From Vicia villosa (taxonomy: Eukaryota > Streptophyta > Magnoliopsida > Fabales > Fabaceae): DNA of 64,000 nucleotides. Shown in pieces: positions 10,263 through 21,308 of the stretch; position 1 is the stretch's first letter; each line of letters begins with the position of its first letter. A model generated the notes under the pieces. That model did no database searches. It saw only the letters and a program-made list of their open reading frames with translations, and was not told the origin of the DNA. The stretch covers positions 124,001 through 188,000 of the forward strand of contig NW_026705304.1 in assembly GCF_029867415.1 (NCBI RefSeq), read 5' to 3'. Position numbers and translations under genes: made by a program.

Positions 10263-13200
10263 TTAGGAGTGCGAACAACAGTTGTAACTTCAACAGCTGT
10301 CCAATAGTGGCGAACCCCATTGTCCACTAAGTAATCTGGAACCTTAGGCTTAAGCTGGCCTGTGGTAGGTCTTGATTTACCAACCACTGTCTTTGCAACA
10401 CTCAGACGATCTTCTTCTACTTCAGCAGACTGAGCGGTGTGAGCATACCTATTTTCAAGTGGAGTATGTTGAACTTTCTTTTGAGGAAACTTCCAATCTT
10501 CTGAATGGAGAGACTCGTTGTCCGAGACACTTTCGAGATCATCCTCTTCTGTATTTTGGTCTTGCTCTTCTCCCAAGATGGCATTGACTAGATATGTGAA
10601 CTCTAGATCCGTAGCCTCGGGAGGTGACTTGGGGATATAATTCTCAATGATGATTTCACCAGTCGATGATGATGAATTGCAAGGGTTATACATCTCTTTT
10701 GGCTGAGAGAGGTACTCAAAGTCACTGTTCCATCCAGTTGGAACAATATCTTCAAGAGAGATTCTTGAACTTTCAGGAGCGGAGTATTTCACCATGTAGT
10801 CGAATTTTCCGCTTGGTTCTCCTAATGTATCCCAAGTCTCTTCGGGGATAGGAGGAACTTCTTCTGATGAACCATGACTTCTGGTGGCGAAGCTGTTAGT
10901 AACTTCATCACTGTTTGGTTGAGTCTTACTTTCAGATCCCTTAGTCGGATAACAGCAAGGTGATTCAGACTCTGATAGGGATATGTATCCTGCTTTGTTA
11001 AGATAGGATAGCCATTCCTCTTCATCGGTGTTTTCCGTACCGATGGTATTGACTGTTTGTTGAACAGGTTGAAGAAAACCTCCGCTGCGGAAAGTTTCTT
11101 GAATTGGAAGAACTATCTCAACTCCTGGAATAGTCTTTGATGATGTTGGAAAGAATCCAACTCCTGTTCTGTTCTTGTTGTTGGTAGGAATATTAATGTG
11201 CCCCCAACCACTGGTAGTGCCATCCTTTACAACTTGGATTGCATCTCTGTAGGAAGAAATAGACGCTGCTTTCTCCTTTCCTTTGTCCAAGGAAAGTGCT
11301 TGGAATTTAGTTCCAACAACTTCTTTTGGTTCTATGTCGGAGAATGACGACAGGTTGCTGACGATCAGAGCTCGTTCTCCACATACGGTTACCAATTTTT
11401 CATTTCTTATGAACTTCAGTTTCTGATGAAGTGTTGAAGTAATTGCCCCAGCCTCATGAATCCACGGGCGACCTAGCAAACAAATGTATTGTGCTGGAAT
11501 GTCCATGACTTGGAAAGTGATTTTGAACGTCTGAGGTCCAATAGTTATGGGAAGATCCACTTCTCCGAAAACTGACTTTCTTGATCCATCAAATGCTTTG
11601 ACGATGACATGACTTTTTCTTAGAGGGTAATCTTCGAAAGATAATCTTGACAATGTTGATTTAGGCATGACATTGAGAGAGGATCCGTTGTCTATTAGGA
11701 CTCCTGTGAGCACATCACCCATGCAGCCAACTGAGATGTGAAGTGGAAGATTGTGGTTTACTCCTTCTTCAGGAAGATCTTCGTCACAGAAACTCAGGCT
11801 AGTTCCCGCGGAGATGTTGGCAACGATGTTATTGAATTGGCTTATTGTGACGCTAGGTTCTACGAAAGCTTGTTCCAAAACTTTCTGTAGAGCTTCCCTA
11901 TGAGCTTCAGAACTCAATAGCAGGGAGAGAACAGATATCCTAGACGGAGTATGTAGTAATTGATCTTCAATGTTGTATTCACTCCTCTGGATTAACTTCA
12001 AGATCTCATCATTTTCTTTCGCTTGAACAGCATTGGTCGGATGATCGTCTTGCCTATGTGGTACTTCCTCTGAAGGTTTCTCCACATTTTCTGTTGTTCT
12101 GTTGAAGACTCGTCCACTTCTGGTGACTCGACTAACATCAGCAATGTTGACAACAGACGGTAATGGTATTTCCTTACCATTTTCAATGTATGTAGCATTG
12201 TACTTGTATGGTATAGCCTTGCTGGACTCATACGGTACAGGACCTGGTAAGTAGATGACTAGCGGAGCAACTGCTGTCTTCCTGCTATCATACTTAACTT
12301 GCATTGGTTCAACTTGATTAATTTGAGGAGATACGGTAAAGACTTCGTCATCTTCTCTGTTGGCAAGAACAGTAATGGTATTGTCATCCATCAGCTTTTG
12401 AATGTCGTTGCGAACACGCAAACATCCTCGTGAATTTCTTCGACAAATTCTGCATCTACTGTAAGCATGGAAATCTGTTCCAAAGTAGGCAAGTCCATTT
12501 AAAGTTTTATGGAACCTGACTACCGATCCTTCAAGATCTTCAACTTTGTAGATTTTGTATTCTCCTGGACATCCTTGAACCATGTTGATGTCATGTTCAG
12601 TCCTGACTCGGATATGTTGAATCCATCCTAAGTCCATTTGTTCTTGTAATGCAGCTTGAACTACGGCACATCCTTGATTATTCTTTGGACAAATATCGCA
12701 TGTGAAGTAGTTGTGAGGTGGTACGTGGCCGTACCCAGCTTGTTTAGCGTGCATCTTGACAAGATTTTCCCCTATCTGACGAATGTCGTAGATTTGAATG
12801 ACGTTAGGGTGTTGATTTATCAGATTTACTGAAGCTTCTTTATGCTGCGGCAAAGGATTTGCTTGGACGTTTGGACTAGTATCTTTGAAGGATAGCATTC
12901 CGCTCTTCACTAATCGTTGGACGTCAATCTTGAAAGAGAAACAGTTCTCAATATTGTGACCTGGTGCCCCCTGATGATAGGGACAAGATTGGTCAGCCTT
13001 ATACCATGGTGAGGAACTGTTTGTAGGATTTGGAGGACTTCTTGTCTGAATGAGTCCTTTTGCCAGTAATGTTGGAAACAATTCCGCGTACGGCATTGGT
13101 ACGGGGTCAAAGGCAGGATACCTTGGAGCCCGATTGTTGTAATTTGGAGGTCGAACCTGCTGCTGAGGTTGCTGCGACCATTGTTGAATTTGTTGTTGCG

Positions 13201-14464
13201 AGACCTGAGGTTGATAAGCTGGCGTTGAGTTAACAACCGGAGTTACTGCTGCAACTTGAGGTTGAAATTTCTTCTTGATTTTGTGCAAGACATTGCTGAC
13301 ATCTTGATCCTTTTTCTTCTGGAAAGAACCTCCATACTTCCTTGGACCAATAGAAGATTCTGGTTCTTTGTTCAAGCGTCCTTCCCGAACTGCTTCTTCT
13401 AAACGTACACCCATGTTTACCATCTCGGTAAAGTCACTTGGTGCACTTGCAACCATTCGTCCGTAGTAAAATGGACTCAAAGTTTTGAGATAGATTTTTG
13501 TCATTTCTTTCTCTTCAAGTGGTGGATAAATTTGAGCAGCAACTTCACGCCATCTTTGAGCGTATTCCTTGAAGCTTTCTCTATCCTTTTGAGTCATGGC
13601 CCGGAGTTGATCTCTGTCGGGAGCCATATCCATATTGTACTTATACTGTTTGACGAAGGCCTCTCCGAGGTCTCGAAAAGTACGAATCTCTGAACTGTCC
13701 AAGTTCATGTACCATTTGAGTGCAGCACCTGTCAGGCTGTCTTGAAAATAATGAATGAGTAATTGTTGATTATCAGTCTGAGTTGACATTCTTCGAGCGT
13801 ACATTACGAGGTGACTTTGTGGGCATGAATTCCCTTTGTACTTCTCGAAATCTGGTACTTTGAATTTGTGAGGAATCTTAACATTTGGAACCAGACAGAG
13901 GTCTGCAGCATTCTTTCCAAATAAATCTTTTCCTCGGAGAGTCTTGAGTTCCTTCTGCATTTGCAGAAACTGTTCCTGGAACTCGTCCAATCTTTCATAC
14001 ACGCCAGCGTCCTCACTTGGAGCGTGATGATATACTTGTCCGCCCTGTGGAGGAAAAGTATGCATAATGGGTTGTGGAGAAGCCATGACAGCAGATCTTG
14101 GAATCTCAGCATTCTGTTGTGTGAAACCCATTGTCGTTGCTCTTGGAACTTCAATTTCCAGAGGTTTGTAACCCTCTGGTGGTTGCATCTCCATTGTAGC
14201 TCTTGGAACTTCAGAAACTGGGGGTATGTACCCTTCTGGAATAAAGTTATACGGCATGCCCCAAGGTCGATTGGGTGGCATGGTATACTGAGGAATATGA
14301 GTAGAAACAATCTCAGAAACCACAGTCCTTTGCGGTTCTTCTGGCGTTGGTCGATTCTGTGCAACTACCAGGGCTTCTACCATGCTATTGAGCCTTTCAA
14401 TCGCATCTTTGAGAGTATTAACCTCTTCTCTGAGTTCTCCATTCTCTTGCTCAAAGTCTTCCAT
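10259..14464 (-). CDS. gag-pro polyprotein of element II (1401 aa)
   Basis: The protein supplies the capsid and the aspartic protease of the particle. From N to C: a short coiled-coil (residues 1-35), a Pro/Gln-rich linker, the retrotransposon capsid domain (about 185-370, with 'CPQSHLVMYARRM', 'HYFQDSLTGAALKWY' and 'FKEYAQRWRE'), a Gln-rich segment, a Cys/His cluster 'CPYHQGAPGHNIENC', two further Cys motifs (CDICPKNNQGC and CRICRRNSRGC), and the protease with LIDNGSSLNVMP (Asp 925). Here the usual DTG reads DNG; element III has DTG. The C-terminus is acidic, then runs to the stop at 10259, which lies in the predicted intron. The whole frame is open. It is 59 residues longer than the element III protein and clearly homologous along its length. 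Confidence 0.9.
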   Translation of the reverse strand: MEDFEQENGELREEVNTLKDAIERLNSMVEALVVAQNRPTPEEPQRTVVSEIVSTHIPQYTMPPNRPWGMPYNFIPEGYIPPVSEVPRATMEMQPPEGYKPLEIEVPRATTMGFTQQNAEIPRSAVMASPQPIMHTFPPQGGQVYHHAPSEDAGVYERLDEFQEQFLQMQKELKTLRGKDLFGKNAADLCLVPNVKIPHKFKVPDFEKYKGNSCPQSHLVMYARRMSTQTDNQQLLIHYFQDSLTGAALKWYMNLDSSEIRTFRDLGEAFVKQYKYNMDMAPDRDQLRAMTQKDRESFKEYAQRWREVAAQIYPPLEEKEMTKIYLKTLSPFYYGRMVASAPSDFTEMVNMGVRLEEAVREGRLNKEPESSIGPRKYGGSFQKKKDQDVSNVLHKIKKKFQPQVAAVTPVVNSTPAYQPQVSQQQIQQWSQQPQQQVRPPNYNNRAPRYPAFDPVPMPYAELFPTLLAKGLIQTRSPPNPTNSSSPWYKADQSCPYHQGAPGHNIENCFSFKIDVQRLVKSGMLSFKDTSPNVQANPLPQHKEASVNLINQHPNVIQIYDIRQIGENLVKMHAKQAGYGHVPPHNYFTCDICPKNNQGCAVVQAALQEQMDLGWIQHIRVRTEHDINMVQGCPGEYKIYKVEDLEGSVVRFHKTLNGLAYFGTDFHAYSRCRICRRNSRGCLRVRNDIQKLMDDNTITVLANREDDEVFTVSPQINQVEPMQVKYDSRKTAVAPLVIYLPGPVPYESSKAIPYKYNATYIENGKEIPLPSVVNIADVSRVTRSGRVFNRTTENVEKPSEEVPHRQDDHPTNAVQAKENDEILKLIQRSEYNIEDQLLHTPSRISVLSLLLSSEAHREALQKVLEQAFVEPSVTISQFNNIVANISAGTSLSFCDEDLPEEGVNHNLPLHISVGCMGDVLTGVLIDNGSSLNVMPKSTLSRLSFEDYPLRKSHVIVKAFDGSRKSVFGEVDLPITIGPQTFKITFQVMDIPAQYICLLGRPWIHEAGAITSTLHQKLKFIRNEKLVTVCGERALIVSNLSSFSDIEPKEVVGTKFQALSLDKGKEKAASISSYRDAIQVVKDGTTSGWGHINIPTNNKNRTGVGFFPTSSKTIPGVEIVLPIQETFRSGGFLQPVQQTVNTIGTENTDEEEWLSYLNKAGYISLSESESPCCYPTKGSESKTQPNSDEVTNSFATRSHGSSEEVPPIPEETWDTLGEPSGKFDYMVKYSAPESSRISLEDIVPTGWNSDFEYLSQPKEMYNPCNSSSSTGEIIIENYIPKSPPEATDLEFTYLVNAILGEEQDQNTEEDDLESVSDNESLHSEDWKFPQKKVQHTPLENRYAHTAQSAEVEEDRLSVAKTVVGKSRPTTGQLKPKVPDYLVDNGVRHYWTAVEVTTVVRTPK

Positions 14465-14753
14465 TCTTTTCTTGCGACTTGAACGAATGTTGTATGGATG
14501 AGACAGCTTGAAAGTCTTGGTTCACCTCCTTCTCCTCCTCTCTTTCTGGAGAAAGGAAAGTGACTATTAGATCCGCGACAATTCTCGTGTTAGTGCGTAC
14601 AACTAAAGCGATGCATGATGTGCAATTAAGTTAATATTTTTCAAGGAAACACCATAATTACGTTATGAAACATCAAACTTTTATTAATTAAGCGAAAACG
14701 CCGTTTTTTACACACTTTGAAAAAGAAATACAGAGAAACTGAGAGAAAGTACT
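14465..14753 (-). other. Spacer between ORF1 and gag-pro, element II
   Basis: About 290 bp without a gene, AT-rich in its left half ('aagttaatatttttcaagg'). The corresponding spacer in element III is 323 bp, so spacing is conserved. Confidence 0.6.
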
Positions 14754-15518
14754 CTAAAACTTTGACGAAGAGCCGACTTCACGTTCTAACATTTTCTTCT
14801 GTTTCTTGAGCTGAGCGTTCTCTGACGTGAGCTGATCGATGATCCAGGAAGCAAGAGGGATATGATGAGAAAGTGACGTTTGTGACACTTGTCGATCGAG
14901 CACTTCAAGTAACTCATCCTTCCTTCTTAGGATGTTTTGAATCTCAACATTTTCCGTGTTGACGATTCGATACTTGTTCCTCCAAGCATTCCTTTCTTGG
15001 CATACCTTGTTTAATGCCGCTTGAAGTTTTTCAACATCGGTGGAGAAAAGGTAAATTGGTTCCCTTAAGGGAATAGGTTCTTGATGTTGATATGGCATCC
15101 TGAGCTTGAATGCTCTGACGCGTACCCATTGAAGGTAAGGATCCAGGGAGATGCAAAGATGTTTTCCTAACAATATTCTCCCTTTGCTGTGAACAAGACG
15201 CCAGGCTTGGACAATTTCCTTCTTCAGCATGTTGCCATGATCGTCGATGTTTTTGAAGAACAGACCCTCCAATTGGATGTTACTTGGTATATTTTTCATG
15301 GGATAGCCGTATTGACGACAGGCTAAAGCTGGATTGTAACTGATTCCTCCCTTAGTTCCAATAAGGGGTATGTTGGGAAAACTTCCGCAACTGAAGATGA
15401 TCTTGGTTTCGTTGTTGTCAGGACTACACCACTCAATGTCCGTATGAGTGAGGGACATGATTTTCTGTGACCAGTACAGGCCATCCCTCATATTCCAGAA
15501 AGTGCTAGACTTTGGCAG
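14754..15518 (-). pseudogene. ORF1 of element II, C-terminal part (after solo LTR)
   Basis: The frame continues ORF1 beyond the solo LTR insertion: it opens within the duplicated target bases at 15519-15515 and runs 254 codons to the stop at 14754. Seen: GLYWSQKIMSLTHTDIEW, then the block LIGTKGGISYNPALACRQ, shared with element III ORF1 (LIGTQGGINYNPILARRQ), and a coiled-coil-prone C-terminus rich in E, K, Q and L. The function of Ogre ORF1 is not known. The protein is broken only by the LTR; no internal stops were seen in either half. Confidence 0.85.
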
Positions 15519-15519
15519 G
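15515..15519 (+). repeat. Target-site copy left of the solo LTR (GCAGG)
   Basis: GCAGG abuts the LTR start. The right copy at 21595-21599 is TCAGG, so four of five bases agree. The ORF1 reading frame of element II continues correctly when LTR plus one copy are ignored, which confirms the insertion site independently. Confidence 0.75.
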
Positions 15520-17047
15520 TGTCATACCCTAATTTTTGACCCCCCTGAGATGACATATCTTCAGGATTTTCATCAAGTCAAAGTAAGTACCCAGGGCAGT
15601 CTGGCATTCAATCGAGGGTGTTCAAAGACAAGAAAACCCAGGCAAAGGATCAATCAATAGAGGGATTAGTCTCTAATACAATCATAAGACTCAAAAGCTT
15701 CATTATTTCACCTATGATTGATTAGACACCCAGTCATCTAAGTACAGAATTACTCAGATCAACAGACTAGGGTTTGGAGCCTATCAAGGACTAAAATCAG
15801 GGATCACCTTTGGGAAACCCTAAAAAGCCCCAGGGAACCATTCAAAGACATCAATCATCTTCAAATAACTCATATGACAAGATCCACTGGACATTACACC
15901 TCAGTTCAAAGTCTACAGTCATCATTGTCCTTTGGTCGACAATTAGGGTTTTTGACCTAATTCACCAAGATAGTTGACTTTTAATCAGGGCATGGATCCA
16001 AAACTCAAGACATGATTCAAGAGTCTCTACTACCTCAATATAATCCATTTACATCATTCATTTGAGGGGAAGATCTTGATTCTACACAAAAGTCCAAAAT
16101 CTCACCTTACCTGGAAAAAGTCAACTGTATGGGATCACCATTGACTTTTGAGATTTTTGGTCAAACCATGACTTTTAAGGATCAATATCATCAATATATG
16201 GATAATGAAGTCATTTGACCAAAGAAATTCAAAGAAATTCATCAAGGAGCAAAAAGTCGGGAATTAGGGTTTTTTAAGGCATGGTGAGAACTCAAAATTT
16301 CACCTACACAACTCAAAAAACTTCCAACATGAAAGTTGTAGATCTTGCAAAATAAAACAACATCTTACAAAGGAACTTTTTTCAAAAGATCAATCATTTA
16401 AGAGTTTTGGAAATTTTGGAGTTTTAGGTCATAAACACTTAGAAATTTTTCTAAGTGTTTTAACCTAGTTTTCTTCCAACTTTGGCCTCATTTTTCACAA
16501 ATTTGCCAAAGGATTCTGAAGAAACTCCAAACTAATGATTTGAAGTAGATGTTTAGGGCTTTCCAAATTGTGTTCAACCTTCTCCAAATTCAATTTGAGC
16601 TAGGAGTTATGCTTGTTCAAAGTTGGCCTCATGAAGTAAAATTATAGGTCATGTACAATTTGAAACTTTGCAATTTTGTGCATTTTGCTTCACTAAGTGA
16701 TGCTACACGACCTCTAATGCATCTGAAACCATACCATACATCAATTTCCATCATTGCATAAGGATTAGAGAAGATTCCCAAAAACAAAGGCATGTGATTA
16801 TGTAATGATTGCATTTTTGAATTTATGACAAATTGGTGATTCATCAAAGGAATCTTCTCCCAACCAATTGGAGCTCATTTCTGCAGCCATTTGGTCCCCT
16901 AAGATCAAGCAAGACCGATGGCTAGGGAGTGGTATCAAAGAGCTCATCATTGCACTTGGAATATTCTTTGAATTCCTTCATGGCTAAGAAACCAAACTCA
17001 CTACACTAAGCAAGCTTACTATGATCAATTGCTCTGAACCAATTGCC

Positions 17048-17055
17048 TATAAATA
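17048..17055 (+). promoter_or_regulatory. TATA box in the solo LTR
   Basis: TATAAATA, followed by 'gaggcctctttctcattcag', is a textbook plant TATA context. The same box lies at the same place in the 5' LTR of element II and in both LTRs of element III. Transcription from here would run rightwards, antisense to ORF1 of element II. Confidence 0.8.
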
Positions 17056-17590
17056 GAGGCCTCTTTCTCATTCAGAAAACACACCAAAGCAACAAAATTC
17101 TTGCTTTCTCTCTTCTTTCTTCATACTTAAGGTTTTCAAAGGTTCTTTGGCAAGAAGACTCGGATTCTTCAAACCAAAGCTCTTCCGTTGGAATTAAGTA
17201 TTCAAACACATTAGGGAAGTCATTTAGAGGTGATCCAGACCTCTGAAACACTTCTGTAAGTGAAGAATCATCATCTTCACCTCTCACTTGGAGCTGTTGC
17301 AGTTGGAGGTCCATAGAGTAATTCAGGAGGTTTCAAGCCAAGCCAATCATCCAGGCACACTCCTCAGGTCATAGTGAAGCTAACCAGATGGCTGCAGCTC
17401 GTCTGTAACTCCAAATTCAACAACCTCCATGTCTACTTGAAGCTCAAATCGAAGGAGGTCCACAGAGCAATTCAGGAGGATTCAAGCTCCTATAAGCATT
17501 CAGTTAGCATCATTGAGTCTCAAGGAAGCTATTGAGATCATTCATTCAAGCCCAGGTGTTCTCCATCACCCTCACGACCTCCATTTTCAG

Positions 17591-17598
17591 AGGTAAGT
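17591..17598 (+). promoter_or_regulatory. Conserved splice-donor motif in the solo LTR
   Basis: AG|GTAAGT, with GT at 17593-17594, lies 545 bp after the TATA box. Equivalent donors occur in the LTRs of elements II (27017, - strand) and III (32296 and 49562, - strand), suggesting that LTR-initiated RNAs are spliced in their leader. The acceptor was not identified. Confidence 0.5.
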
Positions 17599-18002
17599 CT
17601 CTGAACCTCACCTCTTTAATTTAAGCACTCTTTGAGTTAAAGCTCGATTCTATCTTGGTTAGCATCATCAGAGGATTGAAAACCCTCTATCATCTTTCAT
17701 TTATTCATCTTGTTTGTCATTTAATTTCAAATTTAGGGTTCATGTGTTCTTAGAGTTTTCTGAGAAATTAGGTAGCTATAGTTCATATAAATAAATGTTA
17801 GTTACATATCTGGATTCGTGAGGAAATTTAGATCAAGATTGATGTTTACATCATGTCATTTAGTTGAGAAACCAGAGAGTTAGGATTTTGAAAATTCTTG
17901 AGCTCGAGGAAGAAGATGACTATGGCCATGGCGCGCAAAATTTAAATCTGGGGCCAAAGTTTATTTTATTTTGAATGGAAGTTGTTTTATAAACGACTAA
18001 AT

Positions 18003-18086
18003 CGTTACAGCCCAATGGTAAAGAGTGTTTGTGTGTTGCGCGTGTCCAAAGTCTGGGGTTCGAATCCCCCTCGCCCCAGACTTTTT
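18003..18086 (+). other. tRNA-like unit 1 in the solo LTR
   Basis: An A-box-like CAGCCCAATGG (18007-18017) and a perfect B box GGTTCGAATCC (18057-18067) are 50 bp apart. The B box sits between GGGG and CCCC arms, as in a T arm, and a T5 run (18082-18086), a Pol III terminator, follows at once. It resembles a degenerate tRNA or a SINE head. It is not called a functional tRNA: the acceptor and anticodon arms are not convincing. Confidence 0.55.
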
Positions 18087-18160
18087 GATTCTTTTATTTT
18101 TCAAAGATTTATCACTTGTTTTGAAACATAACCAATTGAGTGAGAGTTATTATCACCAAG

Positions 18161-18245
18161 CGCGCGTTGGCTCAGTGGTGTTGTTTTGGGCTGGTGACTT
18201 CAAGGGCGTGGGTTCAAATCCTCCAAGGGCCAAAAACTATTTTTT
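18161..18245 (+). other. tRNA-like unit 2 in the solo LTR
   Basis: An A box TGGCTCAGTGG (18168-18178) and a B box GGTTCAAATCC (18211-18221) both fit the Pol III consensus and are 43 bp apart. A T6 run (18240-18245) ends the unit. Homologous units lie in the LTRs of element II (about 26372-26447) and element III (about 31826-31903 and 49092-49169). Confidence 0.6.
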
Positions 18246-19719
18246 AACACATAATTTCTTTTATTTTCTTCACAACTTCACATGAATAATTCACCTATCA
18301 AATTAAATCATTTTCACTTCATTTTTCACACACTTGTCATTTAATATATCTATTTTGTAAATAATAAGAAAAATCATAAAAATATTATTTATTTCATGTG
18401 TTTTAATTAGGTTTAAAATAGTATGTTTTAAGTGTTTTCTTAAATACTTTAAATGTATATATTCACTTTGTTTTAACCTAATCATTTTGTAAATAAGTTT
18501 ATGATAAAACCCTAATTGTTAAGGTCTTAATTAGTTAAAAATCTTTATTTTTACCTTAATTAAGTTGACTTTTGTCAATTTTCAAAACTGTTTTCAATCT
18601 CCGAATAAATCAAATGATTAGGGTTTTCAAACAACAAAACCTTGTATCATTCCGAATCATTTTCAAATTGCTTTTACACCAGTACTGTAAAGTACTGGGC
18701 CTCTAATAGAGTGTAAGTCCCAAACACCTTCTCTTCTTAGCTTGTTTTCAAAACTGTATTTTCAAAATCTTCTTTCTGTTTTCAAAACATTCTTCTGGTA
18801 TTTGAAGGGCATTATTCCTGGTGAAACTCTTCAGATACCTATGTGACCTTTGTCCATCTTCACTTCTTCTGTTTTCAAAAACCATTAACTGTTTATCATA
18901 TATATATTCAACTGTTATCCATCAATTGCTGGTGAGGCTTTGTACATACTTCTTCAAAGGCCTCCGCTCCATCCAGGTTAGGCTTTACAAGCTTTCAATT
19001 TACAGTCTTTATTTAAATTACTGTCAAATATAAACTGTGTTTAGAACTACGTTTGAGTATAAACCTTAGGACAGTTAAACTATATATATATTATAGGAAT
19101 ATGACCTAGGATTGAGAATGTCTTCCCGGTGAAGGCTCTTTCCTAATTAGAGATCTGTAGTTCAAACCCCCAAGATGAATTATTCCCGGTGAAACATCTT
19201 GGCAAAAACCTTAGAATCCAAAAATATAGGACACATCCACCCAAAGAGGAATTATTCCCGGTGAAACCTCTTACCCATTTGCTTAGAGCCAAAATAAGTT
19301 CAAAACTACATAGCTTTCTCTTGTGCTATAACAAGGACCCTCGATTAGCCTCCTCTTGGGCTTTGTACAAGGACCCACAGGCTTCTTAAAAGCATTTCCA
19401 GCTTCCTCTTGAGCTTGTATATAAGGACCCATCAGGTTTCTTATAAACATAGGAATAGGTCTTTAGTCACCTTTTAGCCTACCCTGGTGAGTTTCTTCCA
19501 ATTCAAACCAGACTTTAAACAAGCTAAGTTTGTCTCAATTTTGCATTGAGTACACCTTTTGGAATGAGAGACATGGACAGTCTCTGTCACCCTTATCTTC
19601 ATCAATCTTCCTTAGCAGAGTCTAGGATCCATATTTGCTTATCCTCAGCATGAGTCAGCCTTCATCTTTGGCTTTAAACAAGAAGTCTCCACTAGATAAT
19701 CTTTCTGCCAATCATTTCA

Positions 19720-20045
19720 ATAAACCCCCTGGAAAGGGTTAGCCTCCAAATCAATCCATCATTTCAATAAAACCCCTGGAAAGGGTTAGCCTCCAAATCA
19801 ATCCATCATTTCAATAAAATCCCTGGAAAGGGTTAGCCTCCAAAGTCAATTAATAAAAATGTCAAAAAAATAAAGATTCATTTCTCTTAGGAGATAATTT
19901 CCCCAAAAGAGTCAAAACCCCTGGAAAGGGTCAGCCTCCAAAAAAAAATGATAAAGTCAGTCTTTTACTAAATAATTTCTCCAGCTGAGTCAAAATCCCT
20001 GGAAAGGGTTAGCTTCCAAAGAAAAACAGTCTTTCAATAAATAAA
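19720..20045 (+). repeat. Repeats of 'cctggaaagggttagcctcc' in the solo LTR
   Basis: About five copies of a block containing 'ccctggaaagggt', then 'agcctccaa', spaced by short variable stretches such as 'atcatttcaataaa'. 'ccctggaaaggg' forms an imperfect palindrome. The inverse block is in LTR II at about 24590-24905. Confidence 0.75.
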
Positions 20046-20084
20046 ATCTCCTCAGTAGAGTCAAAACCAACAAAAATAGTTAGC

Positions 20085-20545
20085 CTCAACCTTGGGCTTC
20101 ATACAAGGCACCAAACAATAAAACTCCCCTGTCAAGAGTCAGCCTCAACCTTGGGCATTGTACAAGGCAGATAATAGAGTCTCCCCAGTGAGTTCTTCAT
20201 CACTCAGTAGCCACAACCTTGGGCTTTGTACAAGGCAGATAAACCATATTTTCATGTGTCAAAGATTCCTAACACCTAGGATCTTTTCCCCATAGAGTCA
20301 TCCATACTCAGTTTATTTAAGAGTCTGCCACAACCTTGGGCTTTGTACAAGGCAGAAAATAATGTTTTCCCTAGCTAGAGTTAGCCACAACCTTGGGCTT
20401 TGTACAAGGCACACAAAATAGAGTCATTCATAGTCTCAAAAATTCAGTTATCCTCAGCAGTTACCCACAACCTTGGGCTTTGTACAAGGCACACAAATAG
20501 AGTATCCCTAAATAAAAGTCAGCCTCAATTCTGGGCTTTGTACAG
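20085..20545 (+). repeat. Interspersed repeats of 'ccttgggctttgtacaagg' in the solo LTR
   Basis: At least six good copies (near 20092, 20147, 20217, 20334, 20391, 20469) and some decayed ones carry CCTTG...CAAGG arms around a 9-base loop, separated by 40-115 bp. A single related copy lies at 19351. The same core, read on the - strand, occurs in the LTRs of element III (30325-30600 and 47590-47870). Confidence 0.75.
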
Positions 20546-21292
20546 AACACAAAAATACCCTGTAATTAATCCCCAGTGGAGTCATCTCCCAGAGTCAATA
20601 ATATTAATAAATCAATCAAAAAAAAGCCTCAAGCTTGGGCCTCATACAAGTCAGCTAAAGTCAAATCTTTTATACAATAGATAGACATAGCTTATCTCTA
20701 TAGAGAGATATTTTTACTACTATACCACATTCAAACAAACATTTCAATTTCAATTTCAATCAAAGTCTCCCATTTAGGACTCTGAAAGACATGCTCTGGC
20801 ACATCCCCAGACTTGTACACTTTCCCTAATTTGGACGAGCATCTTTCTTTCATTTAAGAGGCATCTGACTGGCATACTTGCACACACAAGTAAGGTCCCC
20901 CTCTTGAATGAAATGAGTCCAGTTATTCTGTCACTCCTTTAAATGTTTGTGGTAGAATAGTACAAATACCTCTCTGTAAAGATGATTTCATGTCTCTTTA
21001 CTGTAAACAGAGATTTAATTCCAAGCTTCAACCTTGAGCTTCAAGCAAGGCACCAAAAACATTTAATTTCCCTAGTTAGTTCCCCGAACTACATTAAGCT
21101 TTGACTTCCACTAGGGATATGTAGGCATGAGGTTCAGAAGGAATCTCAGCGAGCTAATAAAATACCAAAAATAGTCAGTCTGTCTATCTGTCTGTCTTTC
21201 TTTTATTCAATTCAATTCTCTCTCCTAACACAAAGGAGAAACTTTCCCAATCATTAGCAGCAAACACAATCACAATGACACAGAGAAGGTTC

Positions 21293-21308
21293 CTGTAGAG
21301 TACTACAG
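21293..21308 (+). other. Small conserved hairpin near the end of the solo LTR
   Basis: CTGTAG-AGTA-CTACAG can form a 6-bp stem with a 4-base loop. The same hairpin, inverted, is at 23367-23382 (LTR II), 29537-29552 and 46805-46820 (LTRs of element III), although the flanking LTR sequences differ. Confidence 0.6.

Noticed and set aside
13804..14482. Open frames of 186 (-) and 173 (+) codons overlapping the gag region
   Set aside because: They are alternative-frame shadows of the gag-pro coding sequence of element II.
18003..18245. Functional tRNA genes
   Set aside because: A and B boxes are good, but acceptor and anticodon arms do not form a convincing cloverleaf by eye, and copies differ strongly outside the boxes. 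Kept as tRNA-like units only.
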